Origin: Deltaproteobacteria bacterium
Lineage (GTDB): Bacteria; Desulfobacterota; Binatia; UBA12015
Direction: 5' to 3'
Assembly (NCBI GenBank): GCA_003447545.1
Contig: DLYX01000400.1
Coordinates: 1 to 18,131 of the forward strand
Length of the DNA stretch: 18,131 nt
Both the position numbers and the translations under genes were made by a program. Below, one piece after another: positions 1 through 5,601 of this stretch (positions are counted from its first letter, which is position 1; each line of letters starts with the position of its first letter). The notes beneath the pieces are model-generated. The model had not been told where the DNA came from and made no database searches. It saw nothing but the letters and a program-made list of their open reading frames with translations.

Positions 1-448
1 ATGGCTCGAGAAATCGGTCGGGTTTTTCGCCCGGCGCCTGCGTTGTATCCTCCACAGCCTCGCCCGTGATCATCGAGCGGAGGGAACGAAACTTGGCTTC
101 CCCACCGACCACCAGAGAAATATCTTCCGAGCCGTCCGCAATCGCCCGAGCCGCATCCGCAAGAAGTGTGCTCTGCAGGATACCGACCTCGACGAGATCC
201 GTCCGCGCACTGTCGGCACCAAATTGATCGGCGAGGATCCTTGCCGGATTCGGGTAATCCCAAATGCCGTTGGTGACGCGAATCGATGAAGCACGGGACA
301 AGAGTTCCTCACTGCCAGCATCCGAGGCTGCGCGACGAGCCGCCTCGACCATCAACGCTGCGGCCTCCATCGACTTCCGGGGGTCCTTCTCCCGCTGAGT
401 GACAGCTCCTGCACCCACTAATACCGGCGTACGATCATTCAGAGACAT
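1..448 (-). CDS. Thiolase-superfamily acetyl-CoA acetyltransferase-like protein, N-terminal part (truncated by window edge)
   Basis: I translated this frame by hand from an ATG at 448-446; it stays open to base 1, giving 149 codons of the N-terminus. It begins MSLNDRTPVLVGAGAVTQRE and has the early thiolase-fold features: an RTPVLVGAG first strand, a helix rich in Ala (MEAAALMVEAARRAA), and later ISLVVGGEAKF. This matches the actinobacterial-type acetyl-CoA acetyltransferase group of SCP2-like thiolases better than the classical FadA/AtoB enzymes. The catalytic Cys/His region would lie beyond base 1, so catalytic competence cannot be judged. It is the last gene of a minus-strand run, 9 bases after the NUDIX stop, so it is probably cotranscribed. 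The likely role is thiolytic or condensing chemistry on acyl-CoA; the substrate is unknown. The family call is fairly secure, the precise activity is not. Confidence 0.75.
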   Translation of the reverse strand, partial: MSLNDRTPVLVGAGAVTQREKDPRKSMEAAALMVEAARRAASDAGSEELLSRASSIRVTNGIWDYPNPARILADQFGADSARTDLVEVGILQSTLLADAARAIADGSEDISLVVGGEAKFRSLRSMITGEAVEDTTQAPGEKPDRFLEP

Positions 449-457
449 GCGAGACTC

Positions 458-1069
458 TTAACCCCTTTCGCCGTCGGACGCACCTTCTCCGAGGCCTGTG
501 CCCGGATCGTTTTTTGCGGGCCGCTCGCGTGTCTTGCGCTCAAGCCGCAAGACGCTTTCTTCGTCTGTGAGGTCGGTTATTCGAGCCCGGGGAACCCATC
601 GCAAATCCTTGGATTCTTCACTGATCTGGAGGGATTGCTCCGCGCCGGCAATCAGGAAGTACCGAAGATCGTAATGGAAATGGGCGGGCTCCTTCCGGCG
701 CGCCGGAATCCCATGGATATCGATGTCCAGAGGCACCGGAAATTCGTCACCAGAGGCCTCGATGAAGTCCGCCATTCCGGATTCTTCGCGCGCTTCACGA
801 AGCGCGACAGCAAAGGGATCAGAATCGCCATCGGCATGCCCTCCGAGTTGGAGCCAGCGATCCAACTTCGCGTGATGCGTCAGCAAGGCCCTATTTCCGT
901 CGGAGGAAACAATCCAGCAGGAAGCCGTGATATGGCCCGGAAGGCAGGATCGCGAAAAGCAATCTTCATGCGCCACCGCAAACGCACGCATTCTCTCGAT
1001 CGTTGCGATCTCCCGGGGGTAAACCGCCTCGTAACGGCGGAGGATCTCAAGCAGATGTTTTCGGTGCAT
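458..1069 (-). CDS. NUDIX hydrolase
   Basis: This 203-residue protein has a NUDIX box at residues 77-99 ending REAREESGM, the helix that binds Mg2+ and positions a diphosphate for hydrolysis. The first Glu of the consensus (GX5E) is Ser83 here, within GGHADGDSD; the core REx2EE motif is intact. The GGHADGD form is, from memory, usual for one NUDIX subgroup, so activity is still likely. Residues 1-45 form a helical N-terminal extension and the last 25 residues are polar and low in complexity. The ATG at 1069 has GGGGAG about 9 bases upstream and overlaps the end of the glycosyltransferase gene by 23 bases. The thiolase gene follows after 9 bases. The substrate (nucleoside diphosphate derivative, CoA or other) cannot be deduced. 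Confidence 0.88.
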   Translation of the reverse strand: MHRKHLLEILRRYEAVYPREIATIERMRAFAVAHEDCFSRSCLPGHITASCWIVSSDGNRALLTHHAKLDRWLQLGGHADGDSDPFAVALREAREESGMADFIEASGDEFPVPLDIDIHGIPARRKEPAHFHYDLRYFLIAGAEQSLQISEESKDLRWVPRARITDLTDEESVLRLERKTRERPAKNDPGTGLGEGASDGERG

Positions 1070-2672
1070 AGGGCAAATCTCCCCTCGAGCCTACCTGATC
1101 CCAGGAAGAAAACCCGCGGATACCGAGGGCCCCCGCAATCTCCTTGCCGTTGATCGTCGCCAGAGACCGATCGGGACCGGCTTGCACCAACCCGAAGGAC
1201 GCCGCGTTCCCCGGCCCAGTACCTCGTGCTTCCACTTCCAGTATAAAAGAACCCGCAGCCAAAGGGGACTCGAGGTCCCACGCGAAGAAGCCGCGATCCG
1301 GCAAGCGAACCGCGTCCCAGCTTTGTCCTTCCAGAACCTCACCCGCACGGCTCCGCAGACGAAACCCGATCGTGTGGGCGAATCTCTGGCCATACGTCCA
1401 TGTGAAAATATCCACCCGAAAGAGGCCCGGCGAGGTCAGGAAAAACTCCTGACAAAGAAGGTCGCCCTCACCAAGAGGTGGACTGGTATCCAGAGGCAAT
1501 TTCTCAGGCAGAACCGGAAAGGCATCCGGCGTGAGCGCCCCGGGCCAGAACGGCTCTTCCGGCAAAACCGCAAGCGGTGCAATGGCGACTCGCCCGGCCG
1601 ACGTCGTTTGGCTCCTGCGGGATTCAACACGTGCGAGAAGGTCTTTCATTTCGGGCAGCCGAGAATCTGGACCATAAGCTCCGGCGATATGCTCTCGAGC
1701 CTGCTGTCCTGCAGACGCCATCGCGGGCCGTTGCTCGACCGAGGCGAGAATCGTATCCCGCCATTCCTCTACCGTGTCGGCAAGCCAACCGCCGCCCTTG
1801 CTCGTGGCGGCGCGATTGCTGGATGTCGGACTGGCGATCGAAGGGACGCCACAAGCAGAGGCTTCCATCACCTTGGTCGCTCCTTTGGCGCGCGAAAAAC
1901 GGCTTTCCGTATCCAGAGGCGCCAAATTCAGATCCACAGCGGCAATCGCGACCGGCAACTCCACCCAGGGAATCAGCGGACTCCGCGTGATCCGCGCCGC
2001 AAACCGAGCCAGCTCTGATGGAAGTGCCAAAGGACCCAAAACCGACAACGTGATCCGAGGATCCTCCTGCATGGCCCTTGCCAACCCGGTCGCCGCTCGA
2101 GAAAAATCAGCGTCATGCGTTGCCGTCCCACTGAAGTAGCCGACACGGAAGACTTCGTTCTTCGCATTCTCGCCAGCCAACTCTCTGGCCGTTCGAGCGA
2201 GGTCCAATTCATCCCCGCTCAAAGCATCCCGGTAGAGGTGGCTTTCGATCCCGAGGCTTTCGATCTCCGCTACCAACTCCGACGAACTCGCCAGAACTTC
2301 GTCGCACAAAGCGAGCACATTTGCATAGCGATCGGCACCCTCACGCCAGAGCGCTCGTTGTTGCGTCTGGGTCAGAAAAGAGGGAAGGCAGTCCGCCTCG
2401 CTGCGGAAGATCAGATCATCTACCAGTCCGATCCGCCCGGTACCGGCGGCGACCGCCCGATCCAGCAGTTGCATCACCACGACATTCGCCGGCACTCGAT
2501 ACAGAAATAAAAGATCTGCGCGTGAGGCGACTTCGCTCAGGTCCGGGTGCCGATACGAGAGGACAGAGACCTGCCATCCATAGGAGCGCAGATGGCGAAC
2601 GCGATGAGACACCGCATAGCGATGACAAAACCCGTCAATTCCACTGACGAAAAGAGCCTGACGGGGCTTCAC
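1047..2672 (-). CDS. GT-B glycosyltransferase (GT4-like) with C-terminal beta-rich domain
   Basis: The 541-residue protein has an N-terminal half with IGLVDDLIFR (residues 81-90), typical of a group of GT4-like transferases in polysaccharide clusters. The C-terminal Rossmann half follows: VGYFSGTATHD (177-187), VLGPLALP, and the donor-site stretch RAKGATKVMEASACGVPS (261-278) with Glu270 in the usual EX7E position. After about residue 360 a Pro/Leu-rich linker leads to a predicted beta-sandwich-like domain (about 400-525) rich in alternating hydrophobic strands, which ordinary GT4 enzymes lack. No signal peptide or membrane segment is seen, so it should be cytoplasmic. The start is GTG at 2672, with AGGGGG about 8 bases upstream. 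It is first in the minus-strand run with the NUDIX gene. Sugar donor and acceptor are unknown. Confidence 0.8.
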   Translation of the reverse strand: MKPRQALFVSGIDGFCHRYAVSHRVRHLRSYGWQVSVLSYRHPDLSEVASRADLLFLYRVPANVVVMQLLDRAVAAGTGRIGLVDDLIFRSEADCLPSFLTQTQQRALWREGADRYANVLALCDEVLASSSELVAEIESLGIESHLYRDALSGDELDLARTARELAGENAKNEVFRVGYFSGTATHDADFSRAATGLARAMQEDPRITLSVLGPLALPSELARFAARITRSPLIPWVELPVAIAAVDLNLAPLDTESRFSRAKGATKVMEASACGVPSIASPTSSNRAATSKGGGWLADTVEEWRDTILASVEQRPAMASAGQQAREHIAGAYGPDSRLPEMKDLLARVESRRSQTTSAGRVAIAPLAVLPEEPFWPGALTPDAFPVLPEKLPLDTSPPLGEGDLLCQEFFLTSPGLFRVDIFTWTYGQRFAHTIGFRLRSRAGEVLEGQSWDAVRLPDRGFFAWDLESPLAAGSFILEVEARGTGPGNAASFGLVQAGPDRSLATINGKEIAGALGIRGFSSWDQVGSRGDLPYAPKTSA

Positions 2673-2790
2673 TCCCGAAGCCCCCTGCCTGTTCTCGCAC
2701 GACGCATCATCTCGATTTGAAAGTCCTAGTCAGGAATCCCCCCGAAAACCAACCGGTGCAGGCCTGCGCCAGAGTCGCTAAGGCTTTCCT

Positions 2791-3411
2791 ATGCCTTTCC
2801 AAGCGGTCATCTTTGATCTTGGCGGAGTCGTCCTCGGCTCCCCGCTTCACGCCATTGCTCATTATGAAAAGGAACTCGGGATTGCTGCCGGGTCGGTCAA
2901 CCGCGTCGTGGGGAGCACAGGCGAAGCAGGAGCGTGGAGCAAACTCGAGCGTGGGCTTTTCAATCTGGAGCAATTCTTTCCTGCTTTTGAAAAAGACTGT
3001 GCCGCAGCCGGGTTCACGATTTCAGCCAGCACGATGTTTGAGCGCATGGGAGCGGAATCCGCGCCGCGACCCATGATGATGCGGGCGATCGAACGCATCC
3101 GGGAAGAAGGTCTTCGCACCGCAGCCCTGACCAACAACTGGGCCACCGGCGACCCTGGACCCAATCCCCTGCGCCCCTTCTTCGATGAATTTGTCGAGTC
3201 GGCCATCGAGGGCCTGCAAAAGCCGGATCCACGCATCTACGATTTGGTTCTGGGGCGCCTGAATGTCCCCGCCGACGCCGCGGTCTTCCTGGATGATATC
3301 GGTAGAAATCTGAAAACGGCTCGGGAGATGGGGATGACCACGATCAAGGTCGATGATCCCGCCGTCGCACTGGCGGCCCTCGAAGAGCATCTCGGCTTTC
3401 CACTCAGCTGA
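2791..3411 (+). CDS. HAD-superfamily (subfamily IA) hydrolase, epoxide-hydrolase N-domain/ACAD10-like
   Basis: The 206-residue protein has all four HAD motifs. Motif I is FDLGGVVL with nucleophile Asp9, motif II is LTNNW with Thr114, motif III is Lys144 in QKPDPRIY, and motif IV is FLDDIG with Asp168/Asp169. The residue two after the nucleophile, usually the Asp acid/base, is Gly11. This DxG form is known in YihX-like and other HAD-IA proteins, so it need not mean inactivity. The long insertion between motifs I and II (about 15-95) is a C1 helical cap. TNNW plus KPDPRIY resembles the phosphatase domain of soluble epoxide hydrolase and ACAD10. AAGG precedes the ATG by 7 bases. It is divergent from the glycosyltransferase and convergent with the EthD gene. 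The physiological phosphate ester is unknown. Confidence 0.85.
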   Translation: MPFQAVIFDLGGVVLGSPLHAIAHYEKELGIAAGSVNRVVGSTGEAGAWSKLERGLFNLEQFFPAFEKDCAAAGFTISASTMFERMGAESAPRPMMMRAIERIREEGLRTAALTNNWATGDPGPNPLRPFFDEFVESAIEGLQKPDPRIYDLVLGRLNVPADAAVFLDDIGRNLKTAREMGMTTIKVDDPAVALAALEEHLGFPLS

Positions 3412-3438
3412 GCGCCCGCGGTTGCCGGAGCATTCGGT

Positions 3439-4122
3439 TCAACGGAAGTGATGCTCCTGGACAAACCAGGCACAGGATTTCCCGATAAATCGCTTCGTGT
3501 CGGCTGCGATGATTTCGCGACTTTCCGGATGCGTATACATCTGTGTCCGAAAAGCCTCCGCATCCGCGAAATGGAGCTCGCTGATTCCATCGATCGGGAA
3601 ATCGGATGGCGAGAGCTGCGCATCCACAATATTGGCCACATATTTCACCAAACCCTGATGATGCTCGAGCGCGAGAGGCTTGTGCTCCTCGATCCAGCAT
3701 CGGCGAAACTCCTCGCGCGACTGGCCCTCCGGACGCTGCAGGATCGCGATCATCTTGAATCGACCACTGGGCCCCGCCGGCTGATCAGGCACCTCAGGCT
3801 CCTTTTGCACAAACTCGGTTGTTTCATAGGCTGCTGCTGATCCCAGAAAGGTATTCGTATCCGCGGTCACAATTCGCCGTCCCTCGTCCGATGCGTAAAG
3901 GCGATCGCGAAAATCCTCGTTCGTCGCAAAGGATAATTCCGCAATCGAGTCAACTGGCACCAGCGGCTCCCCGCGCGGCCGCTCGACGAGATTCACACGA
4001 TAGTGCTGCATGGTGGGATGGTGTGCGAGGGCCAGAGGCACATGGTTGGTCAGAATTCTTTGGCCATACTCCGCTGGCGAGAGGCCCTTTTTTCGCGTGC
4101 AAAGAAAAATCATCTTGCGCAT
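3439..4122 (-). CDS. Tandem EthD-like (dimeric alpha/beta-barrel, ferredoxin-like) domain protein
   Basis: Two homologous domains lie in one chain of about 227 residues. Domain 1 runs from MIFLCTRKKGLS to about residue 108, and domain 2 from MIAILQRPEGQS (about 122) to the end. They align clearly: NHVPLALAHH with EHKPLALEHH, SIAELSFA with GISELHFA, and VTADTNTFLG with IAADTKRFIG. EthD-type domains are usually single and dimerise, so the duplication probably forms an intramolecular barrel. The family includes proteins needed for ether degradation and polyketide cyclases; the reaction here is unknown. In-frame ATGs occur at 4128, 4122 and 4113. I chose 4122 because GAAGG then lies at a spacing of 7; at 4128 it is too close. 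The 4113 start, with GGGGA 8 bases upstream, is a real alternative. It is convergent with the HAD gene, 27 bases away. Confidence 0.8.
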   Translation of the reverse strand: MRKMIFLCTRKKGLSPAEYGQRILTNHVPLALAHHPTMQHYRVNLVERPRGEPLVPVDSIAELSFATNEDFRDRLYASDEGRRIVTADTNTFLGSAAAYETTEFVQKEPEVPDQPAGPSGRFKMIAILQRPEGQSREEFRRCWIEEHKPLALEHHQGLVKYVANIVDAQLSPSDFPIDGISELHFADAEAFRTQMYTHPESREIIAADTKRFIGKSCAWFVQEHHFR

Positions 4123-4280
4123 CCCCATGCCTTCGCCCGAGCCGGCGCGGAGGTCAAACTCCAGACAATTCCACAGGCGTGGATTCCCGGGCGGAAAAGC
4201 ACCTTGCCATCGCGGGCCTCACATGAGATCCTACGGCCGTAGAGGAAAATTTCAGCATGATCATCCAGTCGAAAAATAAC
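4123..4280. other. Gap without a credible gene, upstream part
   Basis: This is the first part of a 460-base stretch with no protein gene I trust. It holds short inverted repeats (CCAC-AGGC-GTGG at 4171-4182, GGAG/CTCC at 4149-4162) and a perfect 12-base palindrome CTACGGCCGTAG at 4231-4242. I looked for a sigma70-type promoter for the structured RNA downstream and found no convincing -35/-10 pair on the plus strand. A minus-strand promoter for the EthD gene should also lie here but was not recognised. Confidence 0.5.
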
Positions 4281-4429
4281 CTGCGATTGCAGGCCGGGAA
4301 CGCAGTCGCCCCTATGTCTGCGATCGCCCCGCATGCCTGCCCGCAGACGGTGCTCGGTACCGTCACCGACACCGTAATGTGGACCACCCCTCTTTGCGCC
4401 CGAATTACGCGCAAAGACGTCGGTGGGCG

Positions 4430-4501
4430 CAACGGCCATCCGGAAGGAGTCTCCTGAGAAGATCAGGAAGAAAAAGACTCCGAAAGGAAGCTAGGCCGTT
4501 G
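4430..4501 (+). promoter_or_regulatory. Possible antiterminator pairing competing with the terminator
   Basis: CAACGGCC at 4430-4437 is exactly complementary to GGCCGTTG at 4494-4501, the 5' arm of the terminator. If this 8-pair helix forms, with hairpin H4 enclosed, the terminator stem cannot form. Mutually exclusive helices of this kind are how attenuators and transcriptional riboswitches work. Here the downstream gene would be the small HTH regulator at 4590. This is inference from base pairing only. Confidence 0.35.
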
Positions 4502-4525
4502 GGTTCACCCCAGCGGCCTTTTTTT
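4493..4525 (+). terminator. Strong rho-independent terminator at the end of the structured RNA
   Basis: The stem AGGCCG-T-TGGG (4493-4503) pairs with CCCAGCGGCCT (4509-4519), 11 pairs including one G-T wobble, with a TTCAC loop. It runs straight into seven T (4519-4525). On the opposite strand the hairpin is not followed by a T run, so it acts for plus-strand transcription. The only plus-strand transcript it can serve begins within the preceding 400 bases, because the gene upstream points the other way. It lies 64 bases before the ATG of the HTH gene. Confidence 0.85.
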
Positions 4526-4589
4526 GTGGTGTCGTTCCGACTTTCAAGGCACCCCAACCGGCCCCGAACGGGCCCATAGGAGAGAAAAA

Positions 4590-4832
4590 ATGGAAAATGA
4601 AGAGTTCGATCCCGGCGTCTTCGGCGACCGTATCCGGGAAATTGTGCGGGATGAGCCCAAGGCTTTCGCTTATGATCTGGGCCTCAGCCTGTCGGCGGTC
4701 TACAATTATATGAACGGTAGAGTACCGACGACCGATGTCCTCTTCCGCATCGCGAGGTATTCCGGCCAACCCATGGAATGGTTCCTGACCAGGGAGGTCG
4801 ATGCGTTTGTACCGCGCGCTGAGGCGGCTTGA
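4590..4832 (+). CDS. Small Cro/CI-type helix-turn-helix protein
   Basis: The 80-residue protein begins MENEEFDPGV at an ATG preceded by AGGAG at about 8 bases. A longer in-frame reading starts within the terminator and is not credible. The core is a helix-turn-helix at about residues 25-44 (AFAYDLGLSLSAVYNYMNGR), followed by VLFRIARYSGQPMEWFLT, which resembles the fourth and fifth helices of Cro/CI domains where a regulator selects its site and packs. There is no effector or dimerisation domain beyond this, so it is either a stand-alone DNA-binding protein or an antitoxin-like repressor without an obvious toxin next to it. It lies between two plus-strand terminators (4493-4525 and 4906-4947), so it must be transcribed from the 64-base gap or by read-through of the first terminator. 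Targets are unknown. Confidence 0.8.
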   Translation: MENEEFDPGVFGDRIREIVRDEPKAFAYDLGLSLSAVYNYMNGRVPTTDVLFRIARYSGQPMEWFLTREVDAFVPRAEAA

Positions 4833-4905
4833 AGCAGAGGCGCGAAGCAGACCTCCTGTCCATGGCAGGGCCCCTGAAATCTGAGGGACTCGACCCGAAC
4901 AAAAC

Positions 4906-4947
4906 GGGCCCCGAGTCTTCCGAGGAAAACGGGGCCCTGCTTTTTTT
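4906..4947 (+). terminator. Rho-independent terminator after the small HTH gene
   Basis: GGGCCCCG (4906-4913) pairs perfectly with CGGGGCCC (4930-4937) around a 16-base loop. TGC and then seven T (4941-4947) follow. It sits 73 bases past the TGA of the 4590 gene and should end that transcript. It keeps it separate from the convergent HTH gene. Confidence 0.8.
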
Positions 4948-4967
4948 CGCCCTTACCAAACGAATAC

Positions 4968-4993
4968 GCCCGAATGACCGAAGTCATTCAGGC
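4968..4993. repeat. Inverted repeat between convergent HTH genes
   Basis: GAATGAC (4972-4978) and GTCATTC (4983-4989) pair perfectly around a CGAA tetraloop, and GCC/GGC extends the stem by three pairs after one mismatch. Neither side is followed by a T run, so this is not a standard terminator. It could stop transcription of the minus-strand HTH gene (stop codon at 5046) or be an operator. Nothing else was recognised in 4833-5045 besides this and the terminator. Confidence 0.4.
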
Positions 4994-5045
4994 GCATATC
5001 CGATGCAAATACCACAGCGAACCGCCTATGCGATCCGCTGAAGTC

Positions 5046-5312
5046 TCAGAAATTGCCGGTTCCGGTGGGGCGATGCGAAACGAGTTCCTCGATCGACTGA
5101 CTCGGCTGCACCAGAGTCGTCTGCTCTTGTGAGTTACCCAATTGTTCAATCGCGCGACGCGCGAGCTTGCTCGGCTTGGCATGCCCATTCTCCCACCGAT
5201 TTACGGTCGAGAATGTCACCGCCACAGCATGGGCAAACTCCTCCTGCGTCAGGCCCAGGCCCTTGCGAAGCTCCTTGATCTGCACACCATTTAGCTGATC
5301 GCTCAAATTCAT
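5046..5312 (-). CDS. XRE-family helix-turn-helix regulator
   Basis: The 88-residue protein starts MNLSDQLNGVQIKELRKGLG. The XRE domain spans about residues 11-58, with LTQEEFAHAVAVTFSTVNRW (21-40) as the helix-turn-helix and ENGHAKPSKLARRAIEQL as the closing helices. This is a very common small-regulator and antitoxin-type domain. The C-terminal 30 residues are polar (Gln, Ser, Thr) and unstructured. The upstream in-frame ATG at 5327 is rejected because its next bases form GGAGG (5321-5325), a near-perfect ribosome binding site for the ATG at 5312. It is convergent with the other HTH gene and divergent from mrp. No partner toxin is recognisable, although an open frame of unknown value overlaps its start as ATGA. 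Confidence 0.85.
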   Translation of the reverse strand: MNLSDQLNGVQIKELRKGLGLTQEEFAHAVAVTFSTVNRWENGHAKPSKLARRAIEQLGNSQEQTTLVQPSQSIEELVSHRPTGTGNF

Positions 5313-5389
5313 CTTCCAATCCTCCATATGCCACGGTCTATGGTGTACTCATCGACAATTTCCTCGCTCACATTAGGGTTTTCGCTCAT
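5309..5389 (-). CDS. Possible small protein coupled to the XRE gene (26 residues, or the end of a longer frame)
   Basis: A minus-strand frame ends with TGA overlapping the XRE start codon as ATGA (5312-5309), the arrangement usual in translationally coupled operons. The last ATG in this frame gives MSENPNVSEEIVDEYTIDRG and six more residues. Upstream the frame stays open to about 5680, with a hydrophobic piece (GPFLLVFADWSG), but lacks an ATG until it overlaps mrp on the other strand. I see no good ribosome binding site and codon use is not strongly gene-like. It resembles no family I know. It is listed because of the overlap; it may well be chance. Confidence 0.2.
   Translation of the reverse strand: MSENPNVSEEIVDEYTIDRGIWRIGR
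5321..5325 (-). promoter_or_regulatory. Ribosome binding site deciding the start of the XRE gene
   Basis: GGAGG on the minus strand lies 8 bases before the ATG at 5312. Because it overlaps the codon after the upstream ATG at 5327, it supports the shorter protein. Confidence 0.7.
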
Positions 5390-5500
5390 GCCGGGAGAAA
5401 CCAGCACCCGCAGGAACGCCGGAGATCGTGACTCAAGGCCACTCCAATCAGCGAAGACCAGTAAAAACGGCCCTTTATCGTAAGCCAGAGCGTCGAAAAT

Positions 5501-5579
5501 AGCGCTTGCGCTGTGCAGGATATTTTTTCTTCCAGCGCTGTGCCCTGTCCTTATCGCGGCGCCCGGCTTGCCTGCCGGG
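5501..5579. promoter_or_regulatory. Repeat-bearing upstream region of mrp, possible operator
   Basis: GCGCTGTGC occurs twice, at 5508-5516 and 5535-5543. The first copy is part of the inverted repeat AGCGC-TT-GCGCT (5501-5512) and the second overlaps the palindrome CAGCGCTG (5533-5540). A third element, CCCGGC-TTGCCT-GCCGGG (5562-5579), forms a hairpin just before the mrp ribosome binding site. The cluster lies between the XRE gene and mrp and could hold operators for the XRE protein. No clear -35/-10 pair was identified in 5390-5601. Confidence 0.3.
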
Positions 5580-5601
5580 GACCTTTCGCTAGGAGACAAG
5601 G

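Larger units (their letters stand above)
4281..4525 (+). ncRNA. Candidate structured non-coding RNA or cis-regulatory leader
   Basis: Four consecutive hairpins end at an intrinsic terminator. H1: CTGCG/CGCAG (4281-4285 with 4342-4346) and GCAGGC/GCCTGC (4289-4294 with 4335-4340), enclosing CGCAG/CTGCG (4301-4305 with 4318-4322). H2 abuts it: 4347-4352 plus 4354-4358 pair with 4365-4375, 11 pairs with one bulged C and a 6-base loop. H3: CCACC/GGTGG outside and a perfect 9-pair TCTTTGCGC stem (4391-4399 with 4409-4417). H4: GGAGTC/GACTCC (4446-4451 with 4476-4481) stacked on TCCTGA/TCAGGA (4452-4457 with 4463-4468), with a 7-base A-rich bulge. The terminator's T tract assigns the plus strand. 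I compared it with memory of tmRNA, RNase P, SRP, 6S and common riboswitches and saw no match. It is either a free RNA or a leader of the HTH gene at 4590. The 5' end is not determined. Confidence 0.5.

Noticed and set aside
2673..2790. Promoters for the divergent glycosyltransferase and HAD genes
   Set aside because: TTGAAA occurs at about 2716 but no -10 box follows at a suitable distance; nothing firm enough to annotate.
4110..4439. Minus-strand open frame of 109 codons upstream of the EthD gene, with AGGAG 12 bases before its ATG and an ATGA overlap with a possible EthD start
   Set aside because: Its composition is Arg/Gly/His/Cys-rich in the way of chance frames in GC-rich DNA, it resembles no family, and most of it is explained by plus-strand hairpins ending in a plus-strand terminator. 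It remains the main rival to the RNA interpretation.
4257..4457. Plus-strand open frame of 66 codons with AGAGG upstream
   Set aside because: It runs through three of the stable hairpins and ends inside the fourth; no recognisable domain and too strongly structured for an ordinary mRNA.
4446..4490. Resemblance to the SRP RNA domain IV (GGAAGGAAGC-like bases)
   Set aside because: The asymmetric loop and GGAA tetraloop context of SRP are not reproduced in the proper pairing.
4498..4513. tRNA T-arm-like sequence GTTGGGTTCACCCCAGC
   Set aside because: It is the terminator hairpin; the loop lacks the conserved A58, and no acceptor, D or anticodon arm surrounds it.
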